A DNA stretch of 64,000 nucleotides from Narthecium ossifragum (taxonomy: Eukaryota; Streptophyta; Magnoliopsida; Dioscoreales; Nartheciaceae). Where the stretch lies: positions 20,035,656 through 20,099,655 of the forward strand of contig OY986966.1 in NCBI GenBank assembly GCA_963920575.1, given 5' to 3'. The translations under genes were made by a program, and so were the position numbers. Below, piece after piece: positions 11,822 to 23,232 of the stretch (position 1 is the stretch's first letter; every line of letters begins with the position of its first letter). A model generated the notes under the pieces. The model made no database searches and was not told the DNA's origin. It was given only the letters and a program-made list of their open reading frames with translations.

Positions 11822-14800
11822 CATGAAATGAGGACCCAAATAGCGACCTTTCGTCAAGAAGATGACGAACCTTTTCATGATGCTTGGGATAGGTTTAAGG
11901 AACTTATTAGGAAATGCCCACATCATCAAATTCCTAAGTGGTCTCTTGTTGATTATTTCTATAATGGTCTTAGAATATGTCATCAACAAGACGTAGACAC
12001 CGCTTGTGGTGGGGTGTTCATGACCAATTCATATGAGGACTCATGGGTTTTATTTGGAAAGCTTGCCATTAATTCCCAAAACCATGCCTTCACTTCAAGA
12101 AATGTTAGGGATACTTCAAGCCCTAAGGGACAATCTAACTCTAGAAGAGTATTAGAGTTATCCGAAGCCACCCGTGTTGCACAACAAATTGATACTCTAC
12201 GTAGAAAATTTGATCAAGTACTTGCTCATTCTTTGAATCAAATTCCTACTCCTCCTTCTTCATCAAGCTACCCACCTAATTCTCCATCATTGGGAGAACT
12301 TTGCTTCTTATGTTCGACTCCCGATCACCTAGTTACCGAATGCCATTTGGCATGTGATTATCCGGAGCTCGTGCAAAAGCATATCAATGCGGTTTTCAAT
12401 CAATCGAAGCCTACCTATGACCCTTACTCAAATACATACAATCCCGGTCTTAGGGATCTTCCAAATTTCTCATGGAGAAATCCCGGCCAACAACCTCCAA
12501 ATGCATACAATCCTAGGCCTCCGATTGCGGGCAATCAAGCCCCAAGCTATCCTCCTAGGTACCAAGCGCCATATCCTTCCAACCAACCTCCACAAAATCA
12601 AACCACCTACCGGCCACCTCAAGCTTCTCATGCATATCCACCTCAAGTGCCAAGTTATCCTCAATCATCTCATCCTCCAAATTGGAATCAAAGGCCACCT
12701 GGGCCTTCCCCATACCAAGCTCCCTATCAAGCCCATCAAGCTCCTCAAGCTCCTAAACGTGACCCTTGTATTGAGGAAAGGCTTCTCAAGGCCTTGGATT
12801 CTTTTGAGTCAAGTACCCAACTTTTGCACTCTCATTCCCAATCCATTGCAAAGTTGGAAGTGCAAATAGACCAATTGGCCAACACTATGGCAAGAAGGGA
12901 GGAGGGTAGACTTCCTAGTCAACCCATAGCAAACCCTAAAGGCCAACATTTTGTCGATTCCACTCACGAGGAAGTGCAAGCAGTCACTACCCTCCGAAGT
13001 GGAAAGATGTTTCCTAATGTTGAGATGTCCAAAGACACCACATTAGAGCAAGGGCATGAACCTCATTTATCAACTTCAATGAATGACTCTCAAGCATCAC
13101 CTCATCATGCCCCTCATGATTCCTCAAGTCCATTGCCATCTTCCAAGGAAAATGAGCCTATTTCACTCGATCCATTACCAACCAAAGCATACATTCCTAG
13201 GGCTCCATACCCTCAAGCACTAGTTGATCCTCAAGCCACATCCCAACCTTGGAAGAGTGGTAAATATGAGGAGATGCTAGAACTTTTCAAGAAGGTCCAC
13301 ATCAACCTTCCCTTGTTGGACGCCATCAAGCAAGTACCTTCTTACGCCAAATTTTTGAAAGACTTGTGTACTCATAAGAGGCAATCCAAATCTCATGTCT
13401 CTAAAAAGCTCTTTCTAACTGAGCAAGTTAGCTCTATTCTTCAACTCGATCTACCTCCGAAATTGAGAGACCCCAGCACTCCTACCATTTCTTGCATCAT
13501 AGGAGATCAATTGATTGAGGGAGCTCTTCTTGATTTAGGAGCTAGTGTGAATCTTATGCCATACTCCTTGTTTTGTAAGTTTGGCTTAGGAGAGCTCAAG
13601 CCGACCTCGATGACGTTGCAATTGGCCGATAGATCTATCAAGACACTACGGGTTGTTCTTGAAGATATATTAGTTAAGGTCGATAGATGTGTTTTCCCGG
13701 TCGATTTCGTTGTACTTGACATGGAACCGGGTGTTAGACATAAGAAATCCATTCCCATCATACTTGGCCGACCTTTCTTGGCTACGGCCAATGCATGCAT
13801 CAATTGTAGAAGTGGCATCATGACCGTTACCTTCGGGAATATGAAGTTGAAATTAAATATTTTTTATGCTACTAAACAATCTATGCATGGGAGTGAATGT
13901 TTTATGGTCGATTCTTTGGTGGATGATGATATTGTGGATGAAAGTGCAAATGATGTGATGGTTGCGAATTTTGATATGGATGATGCTTGTGAATCATTTG
14001 TTGATGCTTGTGATGACTCTTTATCGAGTGGTGATGATCTTTTGAATTTTGATGAGTTGATGATTGTTGAAGAGGATTTTCCGGATTTACGTGATGAAGT
14101 GTTGACTTTCAATGATTTTTCGATGGTTTTTAATGCGTTGCAAGATGCGGACTTACCCACTTCGGATTTACTCGATGAATTTGAACATGCATGTGCCATG
14201 GCCTTTCGAAAAACTTCTTTTGAGCCATTGCCACCTATATCCTCCACACCGGCACCCCCATCTTTGATTAGGCCGCCAACCCTCGAGTTGAAACCCTTAC
14301 CATCCAATTTGAAATATGAGTATCTTGGGCCAAATTGATCCCTCCCGGTAATCATCTCTTCATCCTTAACTCTTGCACAAGAGGGAAAACTCATTAAGGT
14401 GCTCACCAAGCACAAGAGGGCCATTGGGTGGTCCATTGCTGACCTCAAGGGAATAGACCCATCTATATGCATGCACCGCATATATTTAGAAGATGAGTCT
14501 AAGAGTGTCATAGAGTTTCAACGTCGATTGAACCCAAACATGAGGATAGTTGTGTTGAAGGAGGTTTTTAAACTCCTTGAGGCGGGAGTCATTTTCCCTA
14601 TTTCGGATTCCAAATGGGTGAACCCAACCCAAGTAGTGCCCAAGAAATCGAGCATTACCGTGATTAAGAATGAGAGGGGAGACAGCATTGCTACTCGCCA
14701 AACTACGGGATGGCGAGTATGTATTGACTACTGGAAGTTGATATCATTCACTAGAAAGGACCATTTTCCACTTCCTTTCATCGACCAAATTTTGGAGAGA

Positions 14801-17272
14801 CTTGCCGGGCAAAGTTTCTATTGTTTCCTTGATGGCTACTCCGGATATAACCAAGTGGCAATTGATCCTAAGGACCAAGAGAAAACGACATTTACTTGTC
14901 TTTTTGGTACTTTCGCCTACCGTCGTATGCCCTTTGGTCTTTGTAATGCACCGGCAACGTTTCAACGTTGCACGTTAGCCATCTTTGGAGACATGATCGA
15001 ACACTTTTTAGAGATCTTCATGGATGACTTTTCAGTCTTTGGGCAATCTTTTGACTCTTGCCTTGAGAATCTTACCAAAGTCTTAGTTACGTGTGAGGAA
15101 ACAAACCTAGTCTTGAGTTGGGAGAAGAGTCATTTTATGGTAAATGAGGGGATTGTGTTGGGCCATGTTGTTTCAAGTAAGGGGATCGAAGTTGATAAGG
15201 CCAAACTTGAGCTCATCTCTAAACTTCCTCCTCCATCATCGGTTCGACAAATCCGATCTTTTCTTGGGCATGCGGGTTTCTATCGTCGCTTCATCAAGGA
15301 TTTTAGCAAAATTTCTCGTCCCCTTTGTGCCTTACTTGCTAAAGACGTTCCTTTCAACTTTGATGATCCTTGCATGCATGTCTATACTACTCTTTGTGAG
15401 GCCTTGTCTTCCGCACCCATTATGCACGCACCCGACTATTCACTCCCGTTCAAAATCATGTGTGATGCCTCGGATTATGCCGTAGGAGCTGTTTTGGGTC
15501 AACGAATTGACAAACTCCCTCACGTCATATGCTACGCTAGCAAAACCTTGAATGACGCTCAAATCAATTACACGACTACCGAGAAAGAGTTGCTAGCGGT
15601 AGTCTTTTCCTTGAAGAAATTTCAATCCTACCTCCTTGGTTCTAAAATCATTATCTTTACCGATCATGCCGCTTTGCGGTATTTGTTTTCCAAGAAGGAT
15701 GCCAAGCCACGCTTACTCCGATGGATCTTGCTTCTCCAAGAGTTCAATCTTGAATTTAAGGATAAAAAGGGCTCCTCTAATGTTGTAGCGGATCACCTCT
15801 CTAGGCTATCATCCGAGCACATCTTAGACTCCATTCTGATCAATGAGTTGTTCCCGGATGAGCATCTTTTGGCCATCGATCAATTTCCCACGCCATGGTT
15901 CGCTCATATTGTCAATTATCTCACCACCGGGCAAATTCCACTCTTTTGGTCAAAAAATAATCGAAATAAATTCTTCTCACATATCAAGAACTATTTTTGG
16001 CATGATTCATATTTGCTAAAACGATGCCCGGACCAATTGTTGAGAAGGTGTGTTCCCGAAGCGGAAGTTATGTCCATCCTCACTCATTGTCATTCTCATC
16101 CTTGTTGTGGACATTTCTCCGGTAGGAAGACCGCCGCAAAGATCTTTGAATGCGGTTTCTATTGGCCCACCATTTTCCGTGATTCGCATAATTTTGCCAA
16201 AGCTTGCCTCCGGTGTCAACAAGTTGGCACAATTTCTAGACGCGATGAAATGCCCCAAACACCCATTCTTGTTTGTGAAGTTTTTGATGTGTGGGGTATT
16301 GATTTTATGGGGCCATTCCCTCAATCGAATGGCTACTTATACATTTTGGTAGGGGTGGATTATGTTTCCAAATGGGTGGAGGCAATCGGCACAAAAACCA
16401 ATGATCATAAAGTCGTGTTGAAATTCTTGCATGCTAATATTTTCACGCGTTTTGGTTTCCCGAGGACCATCATAAGCGATGGTGGCCCTCACTTCACCAA
16501 CCGGCATTTTAAATCTCTATGTGAAAAATATGGAATTACACATAAGGTAGCCACGCCTTACCACCCTCAAACTAGTGGCCAAGTTGAGGTGTCCAATCGC
16601 GAGATCAAGTGGATCTTAGAAAAAGTTGTGAGAATTGACCAGAGGGATTGGGCATTTAAGCTCAATGATGCCTTGTGAGCCTATCGAACGGCCTACAAGA
16701 CGCCAATCGGGATGTCGCCATTCCGATTGGTCTTCGGAAAACCTTGCCATCTCTCGGTAGAGATTCAACATAAAGCGTTTTGGGCAATTTAAGCTCTCAA
16801 TTGGGACGCTAATGATATTTCAAGCAATAGGAAACTCCAACTTCATGAGCTTGAAGAAATTCGAAATGAGGCTTACAAGAATACCAAAATCTACAAGGCC
16901 CGGACTAAAGTTTTTCATGATAAACTCATAGTTCGGAAAACCTTTGATATTGGGGATAAGGTTTGGCTCTACAATTCACGTCTTCGACTTTTCCCGGGAA
17001 AACTTAAGACTAGGTGGGATGGTCCATTTGATATCACTAAGGTTTTCACCTATGGAGCTGTTGAGGTGCAAAATCCTTTCTCGGGGGCTACATTCACTGT
17101 CAATGGCCAACGTTTGAAACCTTATATTCATAGTTTCCCTCTTGACATCACTCTTGAGCCAACCGTTATGTTGGCGGAACCATACGATACTTTAGCTTTG
17201 TTGCGTCTCGCTATAGACGGTAAATTTAGCGCTTGGTGGGAGGCAACCCATCCTTTTTTCGTATTTTTCTGA
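11822..17272 (+). pseudogene. gag-pol: Athila gag-pol polyprotein with three nonsense mutations
   Basis: One plus-strand frame runs from the Tekay-1 junction to the stop at 17270-17272. It is broken only by stops at 14336-14338, 16676-16678 and 16790-16792, with no frameshift. In order: gag (from IATFRQEDDEPFHDAWDRF) with a CCHC knuckle CFLCSTPDHLVTEC near 12300; a proline-rich linker; protease DLGASVNLM near 13535; reverse transcriptase with VCIDYWKL and FMDDFSVFG (about 15020); RNase H from CDASDYAVG; integrase with the HHCC finger near 16090 and D-D-E in IDFMGPF, SDGGPHF and VEVSNREIK. The stop at 16676 replaces the tryptophan usual in DALWAYRTAYK. The N-terminal part of gag is cut off. 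Confidence 0.9.
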
Positions 17273-18235
17273 ATTTGTTTGTTATTTCTTCTTTGCATGA
17301 TTGAATGTTTTTCCCATTATTTGCATGTTTGATTTTGGTGTGTTTTTGAATTGATCTTTGTTTGAATAAGTGTGATGTCGAGATGGTATGTTGAATGTGT
17401 GGGATGATTGATGAGTTGTCTGAGTTGGAGGGTTTGTATTGTGGTATTTTAATGCCTAAGGAGCATAGTATTCTTGCTTGAGGTGTGTGGGGCGAATTCC
17501 CAAGTTTTCAGCCCAGTTATGCAGTTTGGTAAATAAAAGATCGATCTTCCAAGCGGAGAGGATCGATCCTTTATGTCCGATTGAATATAAGCTGGAACCT
17601 GGGGACGAAGGATCGATCCTTCTCTACCTAAAGATCGATCTCTCTTGCGAATTTATTCGTGACAGGGGGATGGTTTTGAGGAGATCGATCCTTCTCTACC
17701 TAAAGATCGATCTCTCTTGCGAATTTATTCGTGACAGGGGGATGGTTTTGAGGAGATCGATCCTTCTCTACCTAAAGATCGATCTTACTCACTTGGACAC
17801 ATCGGCACAACTTAAGTTCGAACCGTTATGATGCTGTCATGTGGCAAAAGATCGATCTTCCTCTTGAGGAAGATCGATCCTTTGCGGGGTTTTGAAAAAA
17901 AAATATAAACCCCAGCGGGATCGACTTAGGGCTCACAAGCCCTAAAATTGATCCCCTTTCCCCCTTTCTTCCCTCACGCAAGCCGCCGCGCCGCTCTTCG
18001 TCTCCGCCTCCGACGCAGATCGCCGCTGCCGACCATCGAGCCGCCGCCCCCCATCTCCCAGTGCCTCCACGACACCTCCCCTTCACTCCTCTTCCCTCAT
18101 TCGACCCCGGCGCCGTCCACATTTCTCCCTCACCTCCCCTCGAGCCGCCGCCACATCTTCCAACAAGACAACCGCCGTCCACCTTCATCGTTTCACTTCA
18201 CCCCAAGCCGACCTCCTCCTCTCTACTCACCTCCA
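17273..18235 (+). other. Athila spacer between pol and the third ORF
   Basis: Non-coding in the element. A T-rich stretch (17273-17480) precedes the GATCGATC array (17538-17881), then a GC-rich leader with CCGCC runs. The long open frame does extend back to 17948, but that part is proline-, serine- and arginine-rich low-complexity translation and looks like 5' leader. Confidence 0.6.
17538..17881. repeat. GATCGATC array with exact 72-bp tandem units (Athila interior)
   Basis: Ten exact GATCGATC palindromes in about 340 bp, arranged in pairs about 20 bp apart. In the middle a 72-bp unit (two palindromes, then GCGAATTTATTCGTGACAGG) is tandemly repeated without visible mismatch, with a partial third copy. 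The same architecture occurs in the 3' LTR of this element (21762-22140). Confidence 0.9.
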
Positions 18236-19699
18236 ATGGATCGCAAGCCAACCGCCGCCACCAAGAAGGCCGCCGAGAAGGGCAAGGCCGCCGCTTCGTC
18301 TTCCACACCACCGGCACGACCTCCCTCCGCACCTTCCACGAGACCCCCCGCGCTTCCGGCACCACCACGGCAAGCTTCAACCCCTCCGGCTTCACCATCT
18401 CCCCCACGAGCTTCCGTCCCTCCAACCTCGTCGTCCCGGCCAGGAAGGGCTCCGAGAGTGCCGTCCACTTCCTCCACGCGTTCTCTAACTACATCACCTG
18501 CGGCTCCGGCAACATCCAAGAGGAAGACGGTATCGTCATCCAACCCGCGCCAATCCAAGAAGATCAAAAAGCAATCCCGGCCATCCACTGCGCCCACCGT
18601 CGTCCGAGGTCTCCATCCAGATTGGCAGCGGGAGGTAAACCTCGAATATACGTTCGATGTTGAATTCTTCCGCACTGTTGAGCATGCCCAGGATTCCATA
18701 GAGATGATGGAGAACCGTGGTCTCCTTCCTATTTGTACACCTGAGACCACGGTGTACCCTAGGCTTGTCTGCATGTTCTACCAGAACATGACAGTCATCA
18801 CCTACGGGGATGACCGGGACGACGCGGTCGGTGGCTACTTCCCCTGCCTGGGCTTCACGTCCCTGATTGAGGGGGTTGACGTTACCTTGACGTCCAAGGC
18901 CATCTGCAAGGTTTTGGCAATCCCGTCGCGTTGCCCCGGTCTTCATAAGCTCTGGCCTGAGAAGTTATACCGTCATCCCAGCGAGGCTCATCTTGTCCTT
19001 AACCCGGATCGCATAGGCAGGGGCAAATTTACACGGGCAGAGTTGTTGCCTCAATTTTGGCTGTTCGACGATATTTTACGTCGCAATGTCTTCCAGAATG
19101 GCCATGACCAGTATCGAATTGGTGATTGGCTTTGCATACTGTGGTTGTTGGCCAAGGGGTGGGCGGTCAACATACCCCAGCAAATTTTAGAGGACATGTC
19201 GCAGTTTTACCGCAGGGCGATCAAGGACAAGAACACAAGCTATGCCAAGAAAGCCGTCCCGCACCCGTGCCTCATTTCGGCTTTTCTGGCGAGCCAGGAC
19301 CTAGTCCCTGAGGGCGAGCCGACTGTCTCGGACGAGGCCCTCAAGTTTGCACGTTTCGGTGGCCCCACATGGGGCAAGGTCCTCGGCCATATGAGGAAGG
19401 CTGGTGCGCCAGTCCGGCAGTCGCGTCCTGCGCGCCCCCCACCAGAGTTCGGACCCGTGGAGCACCCTACCATGGGTGAGATCTATCGGGAGCACCGGGC
19501 GTTTCAGGACGCGGTACTTCAGCGCTTGGACGAGGTAGACGCGCGTGACGCCGCTCTTCGCCAGGACATCACTGCACTTCACCAGGTCGCCTCGAGTATC
19601 CTTGCGCGTCTCGATGCCATCCACCCACCACCTCCGCCGGTCACTGCTATTGTTCCTTACCGACCTCTTACCTTTCCAGACCCGAGACCTCATGGATGA
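18236..19699 (+). CDS. Athila third ORF (plant retroelement ORF of uncertain function)
   Basis: An intact frame of 487 residues from the ATG at 18236 (MDRKPTAATKKAAEKGKAAA); the frame is open from 17948, which would give 583. The N-terminal 150 residues are rich in Pro, Ser, Ala and Lys and basic (nuclear-signal-like KKIKKQ). A folded region follows with FRTVEHAQDSIEMMENRGLL, CMFYQNM and GVDVTLTSKAICKVLAIPS, and then a C-terminal heptad-like stretch. This matches the family often labelled 'putative plant transposon protein', found downstream of pol in Athila-like elements and sometimes called env-like. I see no signal peptide or clear membrane segment, so an envelope role is not supported. 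It is intact while the adjacent pol is broken. Function unknown. Confidence 0.7.
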   Translation: MDRKPTAATKKAAEKGKAAASSSTPPARPPSAPSTRPPALPAPPRQASTPPASPSPPRASVPPTSSSRPGRAPRVPSTSSTRSLTTSPAAPATSKRKTVSSSNPRQSKKIKKQSRPSTAPTVVRGLHPDWQREVNLEYTFDVEFFRTVEHAQDSIEMMENRGLLPICTPETTVYPRLVCMFYQNMTVITYGDDRDDAVGGYFPCLGFTSLIEGVDVTLTSKAICKVLAIPSRCPGLHKLWPEKLYRHPSEAHLVLNPDRIGRGKFTRAELLPQFWLFDDILRRNVFQNGHDQYRIGDWLCILWLLAKGWAVNIPQQILEDMSQFYRRAIKDKNTSYAKKAVPHPCLISAFLASQDLVPEGEPTVSDEALKFARFGGPTWGKVLGHMRKAGAPVRQSRPARPPPEFGPVEHPTMGEIYREHRAFQDAVLQRLDEVDARDAALRQDITALHQVASSILARLDAIHPPPPPVTAIVPYRPLTFPDPRPHG

Positions 19700-19829
19700 T
19701 AGACTGTATCTAGGGGTATATTCTGTATTTTCTGGATGGTTGGAGTGTATCTCTTTTTGTGATTGGAGGGTGGGTAACTTTTTGTATTCCATTGCTCTAT
19801 TTTTATTTATGGTTGACATCGATGATAGT

Positions 19830-19831
<2 letters not shown>

Positions 19832-19899
<68 letters not shown>
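19832..19899. repeat. (TA)n microsatellite
   Basis: An uninterrupted TA run of about 34 units just after the third ORF of Athila. It is probably a slippage product and a likely polymorphic site. Confidence 0.95.
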
Positions 19900-19901
<2 letters not shown>

Positions 19902-21594
19902 CACATGATTTTTGGTATGGGGGTGTGCCCCGGGTGTGGATGTATGACTGTGGATGTGAATGTATGTTTGTAAATGAAGATTGGTGTGGATGCATTTCTG
20001 TATTTCCATTTGAATGAATGTAAATATGATTGGATGCAAATGGCATCTTTGTACAGCCCTTGGGCTTATTAAATAAATAGAGGGAATGTTGCCCAATTTT
20101 TCTCAAAAATTTTCATCTCTATTCTTTGATTTCCATAATGCTATGAGGGGTATTTCCTCTATGTTTTTACAGGGCATACGAGCTATGGATAGCAACGCGA
20201 TATACGACATTTTGACATCACTACATTCTTGGTTTTTCACGACTAATCTTGACCCTAATTCCTTTCATACATTTCGTCAAGGTTACATTTTCATCCATAT
20301 CGTCACAAGGTTATCTTTACAGTTTACCCTTTTTCCGTGCTTGAGGACAAACCCGCTTAAGTTAGGGGGTATGATTGCATCATGTTTATACATAACCTGT
20401 GATCAATCTACATTTAGTCACATGTTTATTTGATTGGTAAATATACGAAAAATTTTCAATTCTTATGCTAGCATGGATGACTACTGCATAATTCATCCTG
20501 ATACTCATGCTTTGTAAAATTTAGTAAATCATTTCATGAGTAGTGTTATTCTTCTACTTTAATTCTACTTACCATGCATTAAGGACATTTAAGTGATCCA
20601 ATCCACTTGTGCACTTACACTTGTATGAGGGGGCAAGTAGTGTTTGATTGGGGGACCTTGATAGATTGGGGGTCTAAGGCTATTTACACTCGATTGAGAT
20701 GACTTGTAGTAGGGTTCGAAGCCAAGTTAGAGGCCGAAAGTCAGGTTAATAAAAATGACTAGTCTTGATTCGTAGCCTTCTAGGCTTGAGTAGTTAGATC
20801 CGAGGGGTGCTTCAACACCTAATGCCCCAAAGCCATCTGGCTTGAGAGTCATTGATCTAACACTCGTTAAATGGGCCTAGTAGAAAGCTTAAGGGATCAA
20901 GGCATTGCACGGTCACGCTAGTATCAAATAAAAGCTTGTTGGTCAGCTATGATTCGTGGCCTGCTAGGTTCGGGAAATTAAGCCCGAGGGGTGCCTCAAC
21001 ACCTAGTGCCTTTAGGTCATCTGACCGAGGAGCCACTGGCCCAAATCTCGTTACATGGGCCTAGTAGAAAGCCTAAGGGATCATGGCATTGCACGACCAC
21101 TGGTTTTAGTCAGAAAAAAAAAGAAAAAAGAAAAAAAAAAGAAAAAAAGAAAAAAGAAAAGAACAAAGATTTTATTTTAAATAAAACTTGTCATTTGTTC
21201 AACCGGTGTAAAACGCTAAGGATGTCTAGTTTTGATTGGAACCCTACTTGAATGACTATAAGACCCCGAATACTTGAGTAGCAACTTTCACTACACGGAT
21301 TGCTTAGATGAGCTTTGATCTTTGTCAAGTGCTTTGAAGTGTTTGAATGATACTATTGATGGAATTATTCGCTTGCATTTTACTTGTACTATGGGTTGAT
21401 GGATGGAGCTATGCATTCGAATCTATCTGTGCATATGAATGAATCTAAATTGCATAGGAACCAAAGCTATTGGAGAAGTGACTAAGTGTTGATCGGGTGA
21501 TTGCTCTTTAATAGTTTCTTATTTCTTCTTTTTCCCTTCAAGTTATTTTTCTTTTGCTTTGCTCGAGAACTAGCAAAGTTCAAGTTAGGGGGTG
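19900..21594 (+). other. Athila 3' untranslated region with duplication and polypurine tracts
   Basis: Non-coding. AAGTTAGGGGGT occurs twice: at about 20358-20371 (followed by TATGATTGC) and at 21583-21594, directly before the LTR. The second is the working polypurine tract by position; the first looks like a decayed relic. A tandem duplication of about 181 bp lies at 20768-21103, both copies containing GAGGGGTGC and CATGGGCCTAGTAGAAAGC or a close variant. A purine-only run sits at 21112-21165. Confidence 0.65.
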
Positions 21595-21761
21595 TGATAA
21601 GACGTGAAAAGTGCATAAATCACCCTTTCAACTTGACCTTGTTAGTCTCCGAGCAAGGCCTTACTGACGATTATTACCCTATGACAGGTACAAGAGCCCT
21701 CAATGAGGATTGGATCAAGTTCCGAGCTTAAACGAAGTCATTCGGGCCAGTTTTTATGAAG

Positions 21762-22140
21762 AAGATCGATTCTTTATTGAAGAAGGATCGATCCTTTGAA
21801 GTACATTAAGAGAAATCCAGTCGGGACAACAAGGATCGATCCTCCATAAAGAGAAGATCGATCCCTTATGCGCATTTTTTAGTGACAGAGCGCAAGTTCT
21901 GAAGGATCGATCTTCACTATGGGAAGGATCGATCTTTCATGTGCATTTTTCAGTGACAGAACGCAACATTCTCTAGGATCAATCTCCATCCACTATAGGA
22001 TCGATCCTCATCGGGGCGCAGCCAAAACTCAAGAACAAAGATTGATCCTTTCCTATAGGAGGATCGATCCTCCACGGGACCAGCGATCACACGGAAGAGG
22101 AAGATCGATCCTCTACCTTACAAGGATCGATCCTTTTGTG
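21762..22140. repeat. GATCGATC array in Athila LTR U3
   Basis: Nine exact GATCGATC palindromes plus three one-mismatch forms in about 380 bp, ending about 55 bp upstream of the TATA box. Typical unit: AGGATCGATC, about 12 bases, AGATCGATC, then TGCGCATTTT and GTGACAGA. The paired layout and the GTGACAG tail match the internal array at 17538-17881. Confidence 0.9.
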
Positions 22141-22195
22141 CCAGCCGAGCAAAATCAATGGTCCAGATCTAATCCGAGTGGGGGAGGCTTGTTTA

Positions 22196-22205
22196 CTATA
22201 AATAG
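22196..22205 (+). promoter_or_regulatory. TATA box of the Athila LTR
   Basis: CTATAAATAG, conserved in the diverged copy at 35379-35388. In both, a stretch containing GGTTCAGATCTAATCCGA (exact in the intronic copy, with one change here) lies just upstream. Likely pol II initiation region of the element. Confidence 0.75.
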
Positions 22206-23232
22206 ACCCCTTATGGGGGATTTTAGGGATCTTCTCTCAGTCCTTTCTCCAGCCTTTCTAGTTTTCTTACCCAATTTAGAGGAGGACTTCTTGGAGGAAA
22301 TCCATGGGAGGAGAGCTTCATCAACCTCCATCCATGGATTCATCCAAGATGAGTAGCTAACTTCCTTTCTCTTGGGATTTGCATGTAGTTGTATGATTCT
22401 TTTGTAGTTTTCTTAGGGTTTTTGATGTGTAATCTTTGGGAATGATCTATTGTATGGATTTGAGCATGATTTCTTTATCTTTGTACATGGATCTTATATG
22501 TTGAATGGATGAATGCCCTTCTTTGGTATGAGCTAGAACTTGTGCATGATGGGTGTTTCTTGTTATGCCCCAATGAGTTGGATGTGCTAGAAACACATCC
22601 AATTACATTGGGAGGATGAATAGCCCTAGATTAGAGATTAGGGATCCATCCCTATCTCTCTAATTAGAGGATCCATTCTATCTTTCTCTTGCATTGGATT
22701 CGAGGTGCTAGAACCATCTCGATCCAATGCCCGAGTCCATACAATACCTTTTTCTTACGACGAATCGATCTTAATCGAAGGTTCGTTAGCGACAATAGAA
22801 GCTAATCACTCATTCGTCGACTTTGTGAATGTGATTCTTTCCGGCGGATGATTCTAAGCCAACTTCCGTTGAGCGATAAGTGAGGCTAACCACCCGCTTG
22901 TCGACTTCTCGATTTCGATCGTCCCAATTGGATTACACACCTCAATTCCTTAGGAGGCTACACTAGAACCTACAATGAAATGGAAGTCCCAAGGCTTCTC
23001 TATATTAGTTTTATCTCCCTTTGTATAGTTAATTACTTTAATTATCATTAATCCAAAACCCAAATTATTTTAGCTATTGTTGGGAGTTATCTATCGAGTA
23101 TGTTAGTCAATTCTCATTTCCTTGTGGATCGATCCGGACTCCCGCTAACTACGTAGTAGTTAGTTAGGATTCGGTATAAATTGTAATCTCGACGCCCTAG
23201 TCACTTTTACGACGAGTGGTTTGGGCGTGTCA

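Larger units (their letters stand above)
11822..23232 (+). mobile_element. Athila-type Ty3/Gypsy element, 5' end missing
   Basis: Plus-strand element inserted into the gag of Tekay-2. It keeps most of gag, all of pol, a third ORF, a polypurine tract and the 3' LTR (21595-23232). The 5' LTR, primer-binding site and gag start were separated by the Tekay-1 insertion at 11822 and are not in the window. The lineage call rests on the gag knuckle with downstream PYSNTYNPG-type sequence, the protease DLGASVNLMP, the [11 protein letters not shown] and an extra ORF between pol and the LTR. Confidence 0.85.
21595..23232 (+). mobile_element. Athila 3' LTR (1.64 kb)
   Basis: Starts TGATAAGACGTGAAAAGTGC after the polypurine tract and ends GGGCGTGTCA at the Tekay-2 gag junction (23233). 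It has a U3 array of GATCGATC (21762-22140), a TATA box (22196-22205) and a leader with AGGGTTT-type sequence. A diverged copy lies at 34871 in the CRAL-TRIO gene intron. Confidence 0.8.

Noticed and set aside
17478..17831. 117-residue frame with a repeated 24-residue unit
   Set aside because: Translation of the 72-bp GATCGATC tandem unit; the unit is divisible by three, so the frame stays open without being a gene.
17538..17881. CRISPR-like regular repeats
   Set aside because: Repeats are short palindromes with repeated spacers inside a plant retrotransposon, and no cas genes are present.
18236..19699. Envelope glycoprotein of an endogenous retrovirus
   Set aside because: No signal peptide, membrane segment or cysteine pattern; the family is known only as an extra ORF of plant retroelements.
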